The translations under genes were made by a program, and so were the position numbers. From Quercus robur (taxonomy: Eukaryota > Streptophyta > Magnoliopsida > Fagales > Fagaceae), in assembly GCF_932294415.1 (NCBI RefSeq), contig NC_065535.1, forward strand, positions 26,816,782-26,880,781: a DNA stretch of 64,000 nucleotides, read 5' to 3'. Below are positions 32,601 through 45,132 of this stretch, piece by piece. Under the pieces are notes generated by a model that saw nothing but the letters and a program-made list of their open reading frames with translations, did not search any database and was not told the origin of the DNA. Position 1 is the stretch's first letter, and each line of letters starts with the position of its first letter.

Positions 32601-33173
32601 GCTTTTGTTCTTTTCCATAGTTTTTATTTTTGCTTTGATAATTTTCCTTTATACTTCTTGCTCGTGGAATTAGTAGGAACCATGCAACCTTTGTCATGAG
32701 AAAATATTAGTTTATCAAAGACAACACCAAATTTTGGTGCAACCAAACGCTGCCTTACTAGCAAGGCTGCAAACAGATGGTTTGTTCATGCATAATTAAG
32801 TAGGCTCAATGCCAACTGGTATAAATGCAAGCTTGCAAGGGCTGGATATGAGAGAGAGAATCGGAGTGAGAGAAAGAGAGGATCAAAATGAGAGAAAGAG
32901 AGAGAATCCACCATCGCCGCCACTCCAAACCACCATGCCATCGCCGCTGCTCCAAACCACCACACCATCGTTGTCGATCTCCAATCGCCGTGCTCTGACA
33001 CGACAGTAGCTTGCTCCGACGGGTTCTCCTTGGGGTTTGCTTTCGTTGGGAAAACCTCTTTCTTCTTCTTCTTTTTTTGGTTAAACTCTTTCTTCTTCAA
33101 AGAAAATTTAATTTAATTTTTATTATAATTTTTTTTTGAGGTAATAAAAATTATTTTATAATAGTTAATAGTA

Positions 33174-33204
<31 letters not shown>

Positions 33205-34258
33205 CTTTTTTTTTATGGATAATTTTATACTTTTATTAGTGGTATTTGATGGAATGAGAATGTTAATTAAATAATTATTTAATCTAACAAATTAATCATA
33301 GACTAATATTGTTACAAGTCCATTTTCAAATATGGGTAAATTTGTTTATTTAAATCATTTCCTCTCATTTCCATCTTAATTTTTAAAATATCCAAATAAA
33401 AAGAATGGCTAATTACTCCCTTCTTCCTTACTAATTTTAAAAACATTCAAATAAGGTGGATGGTGACCATTCCACTTTACTCTCCTCTCCACTACTCTCC
33501 TTCCCTCTACTTCCCTCTACTCTCTCTCCTCTCTAAACTTCCAAACAGGCTATAAAGGAAGAGGAAAAGGAGAACAAAAGGCATACTGATCCTGCTTGTG
33601 CAATCCTAGAGATGTAGTTCTCAAGACAAAAAGAAATATATATGCATAGGCATTGGCCTCTCCTACTCAAAAATCCATTCGGTCCTAACCTAATCCCCCA
33701 CAAGTCACAAAAATCCATTTTCCTAAACAAAGTTGGAAGATGAGCAAACGCTAGAAATGAAATAAGGAATATTCACTTTCCAAATAGTTCAAGTAACAGA
33801 AGCGAGACATTAGACAAATTGCAATTTTCACGAATTATAGAACATTTAGAGATAACGACGAATTGGAATCTCTGAAGGTCAGTTTCAAATTGATCAAAAG
33901 TTAAAGGGTAGTTTAGTTTTTCCCACTAGATTATAACTTCAGGGAATTCGCACCGAAATTTATTCAGCATTCATACTACTACTAGAGTGGACATATTGCT
34001 TGGCTCAAACCCCATTAACTTATACGTTAAAAGCTTAGTGCACATCTGAAAATGAACCTATAGTGCAGATAGTGACTTAGCAAATACAACTGGCCTTCCA
34101 CATATAAAAAGATAATTAGCAAAACCCAAATGTACTTAATAAAAATAGAAATCCCTATGATTTGTTGACCATGTAACATCTGCTGGAACCACTTATACAA
34201 TCTATTTTTATAGATATTGACATGATTTGATACCTTTCGGCTTTCGCATTTGTTTTAT
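32601..34258. other. Intergenic DNA
   Basis: No gene is called. A (TA)n tract lies at 33178-33204 and a CT-rich stretch at 33470-33540. The open frame at 32786-33100 (minus) is low-complexity Lys/Trp/Leu-rich text. Confidence 0.45.
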
Positions 34259-34268
34259 ATGACAATTG

Positions 34269-34633
34269 TTTTTTTTTTTTTTTTTTTTTTTGGGCAAAAA
34301 GGGAAACATATTATAAATTAACCACCAATATCCCTAGCATCAGCGGGTACAAGTCTGGAACGAAACAATCCCCGCAAATCAGCACAAAAAAGGGGGAGGG
34401 GAAACAAAACGCAAAGAAACATCAACATGAGAAGAGCCCATTCTTGCTAAAGCATCAGCGCAGCAGTTGGCTTCTCTGAAACAATGAGACACCTTAACCT
34501 GAGGTAGCTGCAACAGCAGATCCCTGCAATCATCAACAAGGCCATAAAGATCCCCGATAGAGTTGCTATTGCTAGAAACTAAAGATATTGTTGCAAATGC
34601 ATCAAGCTCAACTTCTACAAATTGAGCCTGCAG
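34269..34633 (-). mobile_element. 5'-truncated LINE end with target duplication
   Basis: A duplication, ATGACAATTG (plus TTTT that merges with the tail), lies at 34259-34268 and 34634-34643. The poly-T tail starts at about 34269. The minus strand encodes an RNase H C-terminus (VKVSHCFREANCCADALARMG). Insert length is only about 365 bp. A clean example of target-primed insertion with severe 5' truncation. Confidence 0.8.
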
Positions 34634-34743
34634 ATGACAATTGTTTTATACCATCATGTTAAGACACTACTAATTTCTTTTCAGTATGGGTGGGACCAAA
34701 ACCCATATTCCTTATTCAACAATAAAAAACTTTACTAGTTTTT

Positions 34744-35130
34744 ATTATCATCTTTTTTGGCTAAAAAACCAAGAATATTATTCAAACTAAACAAAAGCAA
34801 CATCCTTCCTACAGCCATCCAAGACTACAGCAGGAAGAAGACGCTAATTACAACAAACAGAAGACCTATGAATAGCTACAAATTTAGCTCGACAATGGAT
34901 TGCAAAGTTAAGCTCTCTCCTTACCCAGTTAAAATTACAAATAACAAAAAGATTCTTATAGTCTACAACGTCGCAAATTACTAGTTGGATAGGCCAAGTA
35001 GCAGTGGAGTGACCTTCCTTAATAGCATCAAAACAACTTTTAGCATCACCCTTCTTCAATTCTCTCAATGTTTTTTGCCTTGGCAATTTGGCACCTTTTT
35101 GTTGTCTTTGCAATATCTTGCCTAATTTAA
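34744..35130 (-). mobile_element. LINE RNase H fragment
   Basis: The minus strand reads LKKGDAKSCFDAIKEG and later NFNWVRRELNFAIHCRAKF, the end of the plant-LINE RNase H domain in yet another sequence variant. It lies 100 bp from the previous insertion but is not part of it. No clean ends found. Confidence 0.55.
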
Positions 35131-36530
35131 ATCTAATTTGGTCCCATGAGTAGTCAATTTTAATGGAAATTCAACTTCCTACAATATGAGCTTAAATTTG
35201 TCAAGATCAAACTTTCAAATTTTTGGTCAAACTTGAGTTGACTACGGTCAAACTTGTGGAAACAATTTGAAAATATGAATCCTAATATAAAATGATGAAA
35301 TTTGATGATTTAGTAAAATCTTGACCTCATTTGACTGCTAGTCAACTCAATCAAAGTTTGACCAACCAGGATTATTTCACTATTTCAGTTAAATTGACTT
35401 AGAGATGTAAAATTGGACAAATCAAATTATTTTTGGCTTCCCTATGATCCTATTGTAAAGAATATGGATTTTGACATTTTTAAAGCAAAATTGAGATTTT
35501 TGCACATAAAATAAAGGCAAAAAAATACAATCCCCACCAAAATCAAACTCCAATCAAACCTCTCACGTGAACACACACAGAAGTAGAGCTCAACATTCGA
35601 CTCATTGTGCCATTGTCAAATGCATTCAAATGCCTGAATGTCTTTGTCTTGTTTGAATTTGGGGTTTTGCATATTTTTGAAGAGACATCCTGGGTTAGTG
35701 GAATTAGGTTTGAATCAACTTCTTCATCAATTGCGTGTTTTAAAGAATTTAGTCAAATTCTAAGCTTAAAATCACTTCTAGTTTGGCCTGAAATCACTTT
35801 ACCTACCCATGGTTTAAAAATGTTGCTTTACCTACTTGAGGTAAGCTCCATTTGTCTTTTGTAACTCACCTCAGTTAAAAAGTGGATAAATATGTATTTT
35901 TGCTGCTCTTTTATATATGTCTCTCAAAAAAAAAAAAAAAAAAATCAAAAAGTGGTATTTTCCTCTTTCTCAATTCACACAAATTTTGAACATGAAGAAC
36001 ATACACCAAAGAAATCAAACCCAAATCAACTTCCACAAAAATATATTTAACATTCATAATTCTCAAAACCCATGAAACCCTTTGTTTCGCACAACTTTGA
36101 GAAGGAAGAAATCTCAACCACTACTACCATGAAACCCATGAGTTTGCTTTTCAGAAAACCCAAGAAGGAGAAGATGAAGAGAAGAGTCAAATTACAATGG
36201 AATTATCACATACTCAAAGGCCAAGTCAAAAACTTTCACAACTGATAATGAGATTAGTTCCTCTACCCTTTTTGAAATAGAAGGAAAAGAACTTATCTTT
36301 TTTAACTTTATGGGTATTTTGGAGACTGATCAACTTCAAGTCAACAAGGGTAGAATGGTTTGCAACCAAAAGTCAACATTTTTTTTTCTTGATCTTGTTC
36401 CTTGTGTTTTTATTTTTATTTTTGTCCTGGGGGAGAGAAACATAGTAAAAATACATATATACCCATATTTTTAACAAAGATAGGTTACTAGAGACAAACG
36501 GAACTGTGAATTTACTGCAATTACCCCATA
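35131..36530. other. Intergenic DNA
   Basis: Only short frames without motifs are seen. No gene is supported. Confidence 0.45.
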
Positions 36531-36537
36531 ATTTTAG

Positions 36538-36613
36538 GGCAAAACTTAGGTACAGTACTTAAGTTTTGTCTTAAGAAGAAACAACACTTGAGTACTGTAC
36601 CTAAGTTTTGTCC
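36538..36613. repeat. Hairpin of about 30-bp arms (mini-MITE)
   Basis: The arms 36538-36567 and 36584-36613 are near-perfect inverted copies (core CAAAACTTAGGTACAGTACT). Related half-motifs occur near 2403-2425 and 2545-2585, so it belongs to a dispersed family. Confidence 0.75.
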
Positions 36614-37167
36614 ATAATTTTAATACTCCCATTTATGGGGTTTTGAATTTTCTTCTGCCTTTCTTAGTTTAAGTAGAAGTTTGCAGATCACATGGATCGG
36701 GTTCTTTTCTCTACAATCTCTCCAAAGGATTGGTCATGTAAAAAAGTTTTTGGAGACAAGGGAGTAGTCAAGGATTTTAATTGGCTTGTTCATGAATTGA
36801 AGGCGTTTTTGTTCTAAAAAATCTAAGCTTTCATATAGCCAAACAAATTCATTTATGAGTTTATCAAATTCTCAACATGATTTTTTTCTAACCTATAAAA
36901 GAAAGAAATGGGGTTTTTTTTTTTTTTTTGGGTAGTGTTTGTATTGAGATTTTCTCTATATTTGTTGTGTGTTGGATTGGCTAGAAAGTGAAATAAAAGA
37001 AAGTGTATAGTAGTTTTTATCATTGAGATGATAGCAAGGATTAAAATGAGAATTATTGAAAAACTCAATGACCAAATTGAAAGTATTCAAACATTAGGGC
37101 CAAAAAAAAAAAAAAAAATACACCCAAAATATGGAGACCAGAAAAGTGTTTTTGCCTTTATATATTA

Positions 37168-38854
37168 CTAGTTGGCTAGTTACAGACCCGCGCGTTGCAT
37201 GTGATAACTTTTAAGGTAAAATACTATTTTAGTTCCTAAATTTTATAAAGAGTTTTTGAAAAAAAAAATAGTTTTATCATATTTTTTTTTTCATCATCTT
37301 GTTTATAACTTTTTTTACCATTATCATATATTTACTAGTTTGATGATTTGCATAACATAGACATTAAATAAGAGTTTGATTAGTTTTAAGTTTAAAATTT
37401 ATATTATTATATTTAATTGTTGATTATTGATTTAATTAAGTGAATGTAATGGTTGATTTTATTGCGCTATAAAGTTTTAAATGTCCTCTGTATAATCATC
37501 TCTATTTTGTTTCTTACTTCTCTTGAACAATTTTTTATTTTCCAAATAAAGGTTACTAATTGACATTTGATGTCATTATTTTTCTTCCTTCATTTATTCT
37601 TTATTACTTTGTATGTTAGTTGTAATTTTTATGGTTATCAATAAGAAATAGATATCATGGATGACTTAAATAGTTATAGATGTAGTTACGTTAGTGGTAT
37701 GTCAGAGGTTTTTTTTTTTTTCCTTCTGAATTTTCAAGGAAATATGAAAGGCATTTCTCTAGCTTAGTCTCAATCAATTAAGGCATTCATAATATCTTAA
37801 CGGAAGTAGTAATGAGCCTTAAATTTTTTTTTTAATGTGTGGAGTGGTTAGGTTAGTGGTATGTCAAAGTAAAAAATAAAAATAAAAATAAAAATCCAAG
37901 GAAATGTAAAAGGTCTTTTTTTTGAAAAAAGGAATTGTGACTTTTTGAATTGCAGAAATATGATTGTTTTAATTACCTTGTTTATAGATTTTGTAAGGAC
38001 CAGGAAAACTGGCAGTCCAAGCCCACTCAGAATAGTGGGTTGTACAGTTCAACTTTGGCCCAAATCAATAAAATTTGTAAGAGAGGGAAATAAACAGCAA
38101 GAGAGGGCTCTGCCTGAGTATGAAAATAAGGAAGAAATGGCCAAAATTATAGAACAAATGAGCAAATGTCTCCCTACAAGCCTGCCCGAGGAGGCCACAA
38201 TTATACAAGAGATGTTACTATTCATTCTCTTCTCTCAGTGTTCTTCTTGTTTCTTTTTTATATCTTGCTACTTGTGTCTGGATACCCCTTCTTTGTAAAC
38301 CCCCTTTTTCATATATATTTTTCCCTCCCTCATATCTCAACCTTCCATCTTTACCTAACAAACCTCCCCTCCTGACACTTGTCTCTTTTTATATCTGAAA
38401 AAGGTGGTAGAAGGAGTTTGCTTAGTTGTGACTTACACTGTTCAGGTCACTTTCTCATCAATACAGCTGATAAAACTGTTGTTCACCATTTAATGCAGAG
38501 GCAACAAGCTACTCCAAACTATAAACTTTCCCTATGATCACTAATTCTCTCTCATCAAACCCCTCTTCCCACTTGGAATGCCTCAAAGTCTTTTTGACTC
38601 ATCCCTTCCTCTCCTCGAGTAACCTTCCTCCTCGGGCCCGTGGCATCCCCACACCAATACTGCAACTCTTCAACTTCATCCTCGGTCCTCGGGCACCCAC
38701 ATATTTCATTATTTAGTTATAAACATCTAGATTAAAGTAGATGAATATATAAATGCAAAATTATATGTAAAGTTACAACCGCACAAGATAAATATGTCTA
38801 GATTTTTTTTTTTTTTGGTTTTTGATTATTCATGAATCATTATTTCATTGTTTA

Positions 38855-38885
<31 letters not shown>

Positions 38886-40529
38886 CTAAATTAAAGATTT
38901 TTTATAAAAAAATATAATTAAAAATAGATGAATATGTAAAGGTAAAATTATATTAAAAGTTAAAACTACCCAAGATGGACGTTTAGCCATTGGTAGATAT
39001 GTGTTTTTTAAAAATTAAAAGTATGCTTGATTGCTTTAGCTGGAACTATATAACTATACAAATATTGTTGCAAGTGGTTCCATCATTTGCAAATTAACAA
39101 GTTTGGTAGTCTTACGGAATAGATATTTCATTTTGCAAAAAAATTTACATGAACTCCTCTTTTGTGACAACCTTTTTTTTTAATTTTTTTTGTTTTTGCC
39201 GAAACAACTTAAGAATATTAAGATTTAAGTTACCACATTTGGAAGCTATAAAATACGTCAATGATATAAAAAATAGAAAAGATTTAAATATTTAAAAATC
39301 ATTTTTAGTAGATTGTAATATAAAACATTTTTTTCTCAATTTTTTTATGTAACTTTTCCCATAAGATCAATATTGTTGGCATCCTTTAAAGATAATACAT
39401 AATATTTTTGAGAAGAAGAAGAAGAAGTAGAGACGATACTAACACATAATATAAAATTATTAAGTTTGCGTGATTTAAATTTGTGGGAAAAAAAATTAAC
39501 ATATCTATGATAAAAGTTTTTATCTAAATGATATATAGTAGTCCATATTTTTCTAGTCTTGAATCAAAAAATCCATTCTCAATAGCCTTTTAAGTCTACA
39601 ATTTGCTCTTATAAAAATAAAAAATAAAAAATCTACAAATTGCTCAATCTGTAGGCCTAGACACATTCAAAGAGTGCTATCTAAACTATAAATTATATGA
39701 CCTTTTATCACACAAATATTTTGATTTCTCTAGAGGAAGGCAGGTGTGTGTCTAGTCATTTTCTTGATTTGTGCTGCATAATTTAATAGTACGAAGGATG
39801 TGGCTGAATTTAAATGTTGAATAAAATAAGATGAGAAGAAAAAAGAGTAAAAATAAAATATATAGCAATAAACATCAAATTATCCAAATCATACTATGTA
39901 TTATAATATGAGCATTATATTATTATATACTATATGTATAATGCAGTAGGATAATATTTAATAATCAAAGAGAATAAAAAAGATAACAACTTAAAACACA
40001 AAACTAAATCACATCAACCCAAAGTAGAATTCTAATTAACACAAAAATTCATCAACCTAAAGTATGGATACAATAAAAAGAAAAAATCAAACAAAAAATG
40101 AAAAACAAATTGAGAGAGAGAGAGAGAGAGAGAAGAAGAAACCTTTAAGGTAGAAAACTATGCATAAAATAGAAAAGAAAATGTCAAATTTATAATAAAA
40201 TGTTGAGAATAAATAAGAATAGTCAAAATAAAAGAAGATAAAAGGGTAGAGAGAGAATGATGTTAATGTAGAAAATAATAGGGAGATGAAGAGGTAAAAG
40301 GAAGGGAGAGTTTTGAAAAATTAATAATAAAAATAATGGTTAAAAGATATTTTAATTTTTAAATAATGTAGTTTTTAAGTTACCTTAAATGAGAAAATGT
40401 TTAAATATATATATAGGAAAAAATTGAAACAAAAAAGATAATAACTTAGGTGCTGATGTAGCTCAACTGGAGCATAACAATAATAAATGTTAGCTTCAAT
40501 TTTTAGATATATATATATATATATATAGA
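37168..40529 (-). mobile_element. Non-autonomous Helitron A
   Basis: Minus orientation. The 3' end is near 37168, with a decayed hairpin (GCATG/GCGCGGG type) followed by CTAG and host T. The 5' end, TCTATATATATA...CTAAAAATTGAAGC, starts at 40529 after host A. About 690 bp at the 5' side (39840-40529) aligns by eye with 53540-54190 of Helitron B, including the (GA)n tract. No Rep/helicase coding sequence is visible. A region at about 37990-38700 has LTR-like texture but no definable ends. The frame 37945-38298 is not considered a gene. Confidence 0.6.
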
Positions 40530-40667
40530 TTATATTATTAAAGTTCCACCAATCGAATTATACTTGTCCATGTTCTTTTCAATGTCTTTGCACGCCAGGA
40601 CTTTCAATGCCTTTGCATGCCAAGACTTTCGCACTTATACAATGATTAAAAAATTCAAGAGTTACCA

Positions 40668-40770
40668 AAAGACTTGTAGCTCAATTGATACCTGTTATTG
40701 TCTTCAATAAAGATGTTTAAATTAAAGTTCAAATTTTTCTCTTCACTTATGATTATCAAATAAGGAAAAA
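40668..40770 (+). mobile_element. Possible tRNA-related SINE piece
   Basis: TAGCTCAATTGATACC resembles a pol III A box, and about 45 bases later AAGTTCAAATTTTTC resembles a decayed B box. Different from the main SINE family of the window. Confidence 0.3.
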
Positions 40771-40779
40771 GAAAGAAAA

Positions 40780-41590
40780 AAAAAAAAAACCAATAGTAAG
40801 GGAAGAGAGCTTTTCATTGCTCCAAAAGTTAGAGACGAGAACTAAAATAACCTTTATCTGTATCAGAAGACTCCCTGACTTCAAAAAGCTCTTCTTATGT
40901 GAAGTTGTAAACTCCAATTTGTTTATTTATTTATAAGTACGAAGCCGGTTTTAATTTGGATGAAATTTTACTTATGTTTGAATTAATTGAAGCCGCGTAG
41001 AAAATCTTTTGCCCATTGATTCATATATGAATAGCTTTACAGGAAAAAAATTAGTAACATCTTTTGTTTTATACATTTCAAGTGGGCAAAGAGGATTAGA
41101 GTCATTAGACCCCTCAACAATCAACATCTCCTTTAAAAACAACAAATAATATCAGCTGCTCGTTCGTGGTAGGGTTTTTTTTTTTTTTTTCCTAATTTAT
41201 TGAGTTTATTTGCTTCATAGTTCATATACAAAATTTTAAATTTTTTTTTTTTTTTTTTTTTCTAATTTATTGTAGTACTGGACCTGTTAAGATGATGACA
41301 TGTGTCCACTTTTGGACACGTGTCACCATTTGACCGAGTTTAATACACTGGATGCACTAGACCTAAACCAAGTCTTTTATTGTATAACCTTGAAAATAAG
41401 TTCCACAAACAAGATATCAAAAATAAGTAGAATTTTTTTTTTTTTTTTTTTCATTCTTTATATAGAATTACAACACCTTTTCTCTTCTATTGCTATTAAA
41501 TTAATCTCTAAAGTTGATTTCTCTTCTATGATTTTCCTAAAACCTTTTCGTGTCTATAAAATTTTAAGCTGTATTTGGAGTTCTCCAGTA
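40780..41590. other. Region upstream of the RING-H2 pseudogene
   Basis: Two long poly-T tracts lie at 41174-41190 and 41238-41260 and a third at 41430-41450. No TATA box is confidently placed. No gene other than the pseudogene that follows. Confidence 0.4.
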
Positions 41591-42190
41591 GAGATGTCTT
41601 ATGTCCATTCAAATCCATCTACAATTTCAAGATCTTCAACTATACAGAAGAGGGAACAAGCATTTGTTGTCATCGTACCAATCTCCATTGCTTCCATCCT
41701 TCTCCTCTTATTCTACTTTTACTACCTTTGACAACTTTTACTACCTTCGTCGTCAAAGAGGCCTTGAGTCAGGATTAGCATCTTCAAAAAGCAATAATAA
41801 TGACATTTCCAAGGTATGATTAATTAGTATTTGTCTCTGTTCAAAAAAATTTGTTAATCCATTATGTGCGCAGTGTGAATATATGTGTAATTTTTTTAGG
41901 ATCACACACTTTGTCACAACTTGATGACATGTGTAATTGTGATTGATGAACCATCAGTTGCACATGGAGCACTTTTTTCACCACTCACACATATATATTA
42001 TCAAAGTTGTGGTGAAATGTATGGCAAAGTGTGTGTCTGCATACTTTCTCAAATTTTTTTTTTTTTTTTTTTTGGTGATTTAGCAGCCTAAATTGGGTTT
42101 TGAGGAAAGAAACGAGAGAAATGCTACCAGTTGTGGTATACAAGGAGAGCTTCTCCGTAGGAGATGCACTGTGAGTGGACTTACTTTATG

Positions 42191-42362
42191 TTTTTTTTTT
42201 TTTTTTTGTTAGAGAGTTTCAACCTATGGCGTCTGCTTCTAATAATAACTCTTTATCATCAGACCAAGACACCAATCATTTTTTTGGTGTAGACAGAGAT
42301 TGAATCCCAAATCTTTTATTCAACTATCAGAGACTTTATCAATTGAGCTAACTAGAGCCTAC
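42191..42362 (-). mobile_element. tRNA-related SINE
   Basis: Read on the minus strand it begins like a tRNA: TAGTTAGCTCAATTGATAAA (A box), then GGGATTCAATCTCTG (B box), and ends in poly-A (plus-strand T run 42191-42207). Homologous copies lie at 31724-31852, 57316-57402 and 58855-59018. It lies in intron 2 of the RING pseudogene. Confidence 0.65.
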
Positions 42363-42364
42363 TG

Positions 42365-43387
42365 CTTTATGTTTATTCTTTACAAACATGCTACAGTAGT
42401 AGATATATGTAAGAATTCACCAATCACAGTTGCTAAAAAAAAATAGCAATACACACCCAGGTAATGCTTATTTTGGGCGTGTGTGTTTGTAAAATGGCAA
42501 TTTGGGGGTTTTTACACCTCTATGCTAATGCTCTAAAACAATGTCATTTTCAACACGTGAGGGGAAGAAAATTAGTCTTTTACTTTTGTTTCTTTTTATT
42601 TGATTTTTTTTGCTTTAAAAAACTCCACAACTCTACACCCACCACCAAGAACCATCACCCAAAACCCAAAACTCCACTAACAAAAGCCCATCCAATCAGC
42701 CAGCCACCCTTCACCTCCAGTTGCACACCACCCCCCACCCCCCCTCCCCCCCCCCCCCCCCCGCCCCCGCGGGCGCCTCTTCCCCCAACAGAAAATCCAC
42801 CCTACCTAGATCCTTTACACCACCATCACAAGTTGTTGGCCGATCAATACGTAAAAGAAATAAAATTGAAAATCTCTATTAAGTCAAACGAAACATCAAA
42901 TCTTATGAAATTCATAAAAGCAGTTACAAATCCATAGAAACCTACAAATGAAGATACCTTCTATATATATCATTTTAAAATCTTGTCAATGAACTCTAAT
43001 AGTTGAAATATGTATGTATTTCATACAGTATATATTCCCCCCTCCCACCATATTACTAAGTATATTTACAACTCAATTAGAATCTCTCCAAGATGTATCT
43101 CCCTCACAACAATAGTAGTGCAATTGATACTTTGGCACAAAGGAAGGTTGGTGACAAAATCGAGGAAAAAAAACTGAATGAAAAAATTTTAATGTGGTCA
43201 AAGAGTTAAGAAATTAAAATAAAAAAATTTTAACTTCAAACAAAAATCAATATTAACCTAAGTTTAAAAAATGGCGGACCATCAAAATTTTGTTGTGCAC
43301 CACCCTTATAGTTTATCTTTTTAGCAATTAGTGTAATTCATCTTATAAAAGTTATATATCAATTTAACTTTGCATAGTGCATACAAT
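42365..43387. other. Intron 2 of the RING pseudogene, left part
   Basis: Contains a C-rich run (about 42727-42770). The open frame 42464-42937 is a by-product of this low-complexity tract. No other feature recognised. Confidence 0.5.
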
Positions 43388-43584
43388 AACTTTTACCTAA
43401 ACCAACACCTTAAACTTTTTCTCTCCCCCTGTAGGAGTCTTACTTCTCTCTTCGGTAAGAGTCTTTTCTCTCTCAACTAGATAAGAGCTTCCTCTCTCCC
43501 TTAAAAATCTGTCTAAGGGCTTTTCAGGGTCTACACCGGTTTCTATATGGGCTGTAGCCCTTTTTCTTTTTGCATAGTGACTGC

Positions 43585-45132
43585 ATGGATCAAGAAGTGG
43601 TGAATGGTTTGGAAAAGTTAAAGCTTACAAAGGAAGAAGAAGAGGATATTGTTATTACAAACAGTACCAGCTCTGAAATCCTTGAAGAATGCTCATTGAG
43701 CTTATTTGGGCGTTTACTTTCAGATCGTCATCAAAATATAAGAGCCCTGAAGAATACTCTAAAGGCAACTTGGAAGATGGGCTCGGATTTGAGGATTGTG
43801 GAGGTAGGGAACAATCTTTTACAATTTAAATTTAGTTCAAGATATCAGTTAGAGTGGGTTGAGAAAAGCGGGCCTTGGAATTTTGACAACAACCTTCTCC
43901 TTCTATGCCGGTGGAGGAAAGGTTTAACGTCAAATAATATCAGTTTCTCCAGCTCCCCTTTCTGGGTGCAGATTTGGGGCTTAGCTTTTGAGAATATGAC
44001 TGAAGTAATTGGGAAGGATATTGGCAGTAAGATTGGAAGGGTGCTAGAAGTTGACAAGCGGGCGATGCAAGCGGATCTAGCTAAATTTTTAAGAATAAGG
44101 GTGGAGGTTCCAATTGACAAACCCCTCCGTAGGGGGGGATATGTTAAGAATGAAGAAGGTGGAAGATATTGGGTTGATTTTAGGTATGAGAGACTACCTA
44201 ATTTTTGCTACATCTGTGGCTTGCTTGGGCATGATGAAAAGCATTGTCAAGCTAGTCCAATGGAGCAACGATTAGGAAGGCAATATGGGGAATGGTTGAA
44301 GGCTGGTGGAAGTTTAAAAAATGGAGGTGAAAAGGATAAGTTGAAGATGCAGTTTGAGGCTAAAAAAGGAGGCTCACGGTCTAGGGTGGTGGACGACGGG
44401 GCTGGTGAAGAAATTGGAGATGAAAGGAGGAGCTCGCCTACTGTAATGGAGGCCGGTGGAGCTGATGGAGGCAATGGCTCAGCTGAGATGATGGATGCAG
44501 TATCCTTGGGCATGATGGAAGGCTGTGACACGTCAAATCATAGGGATATGGAAAGGCAGATCAGATGGGATGATGCTGCTCCAGTAGCTTCGAGTAAGGG
44601 GCTGGACAGGACATCACGTGAGGAGAAAAAAAGTGCTAGAACTGAATTAGTTGGGAATAAAGTGCATGGAAATAAGACAAGTCAGGATGTAACTGAGAGG
44701 GGGTATGGGCCAGCTTTTAAAGAGGATGAAATAATAAGCCCAAATGGGCCTAAAGGAAGAGGAGACTTAAATGAGGACAAGGAAAGCGGGCCGGTTATAA
44801 GAGAGACTGAAGCTTTAAGCCCTTTAAGGCTGAATGGAAAAGAAGGCTCAAGTGAGGCTCGAGGTAGTCAGATACAAAGCCCAAGCCGGTTATGCAAGAG
44901 AGCAATTAGAGGTAAAATTAAGAGCATGGCAAGGGAGAAAGGGAAGAGCCAAATTATGGAGAAGTCTGAGCAAGCCCGGGAGGTAAGTAAAAAAAGAAAA
45001 GTTAATGATGATATGTTGTTTGTATGGGATGATAGAATTTCAAAACGTTTTTGTGAGGAGAAACATGGAGATGGGGTAAATTCTTTTACTGAAACGGCAG
45101 TGACTGCTGAGCAGCACCGCCTGGACCAATGA
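43585..45132 (+). CDS. LINE ORF1 (DUF4283 and zinc-knuckle RNA-binding protein)
   Basis: 515 residues from ATG 43585. An in-frame TTG 15 bases upstream is not needed as a start. Residues about 40-180 match the DUF4283-type domain of plant LINE ORF1 proteins (SLFGRLLSDRHQNIRALKN, LLLCRWRKGL, FWVQIWGLAFENMTEVIGK, IRVEVPIDKPLRRGG). A CCHC zinc knuckle, CYICGLLGHDEKHC, follows at about 210-223. The C-terminal half is charged, repetitive and probably disordered, with a basic stretch near residue 440-490. It should coat the element RNA. The frame is intact, in contrast to ORF2. Its TGA overlaps the ORF2 start (ATGA, 45129-45132). Confidence 0.88.
   Translation: MDQEVVNGLEKLKLTKEEEEDIVITNSTSSEILEECSLSLFGRLLSDRHQNIRALKNTLKATWKMGSDLRIVEVGNNLLQFKFSSRYQLEWVEKSGPWNFDNNLLLLCRWRKGLTSNNISFSSSPFWVQIWGLAFENMTEVIGKDIGSKIGRVLEVDKRAMQADLAKFLRIRVEVPIDKPLRRGGYVKNEEGGRYWVDFRYERLPNFCYICGLLGHDEKHCQASPMEQRLGRQYGEWLKAGGSLKNGGEKDKLKMQFEAKKGGSRSRVVDDGAGEEIGDERRSSPTVMEAGGADGGNGSAEMMDAVSLGMMEGCDTSNHRDMERQIRWDDAAPVASSKGLDRTSREEKKSARTELVGNKVHGNKTSQDVTERGYGPAFKEDEIISPNGPKGRGDLNEDKESGPVIRETEALSPLRLNGKEGSSEARGSQIQSPSRLCKRAIRGKIKSMAREKGKSQIMEKSEQAREVSKKRKVNDDMLFVWDDRISKRFCEEKHGDGVNSFTETAVTAEQHRLDQ

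Noticed and set aside
37990-38710. Solo LTR inside Helitron A
   Set aside because: LTR-like texture (CT-rich, possible TG start), but no matching CA end or target duplication could be found.
42464-42937. 157-codon proline-rich open frame as a gene
   Set aside because: It is the translation of a low-complexity C-rich and T-rich tract in an intron, with no domain or splice context.
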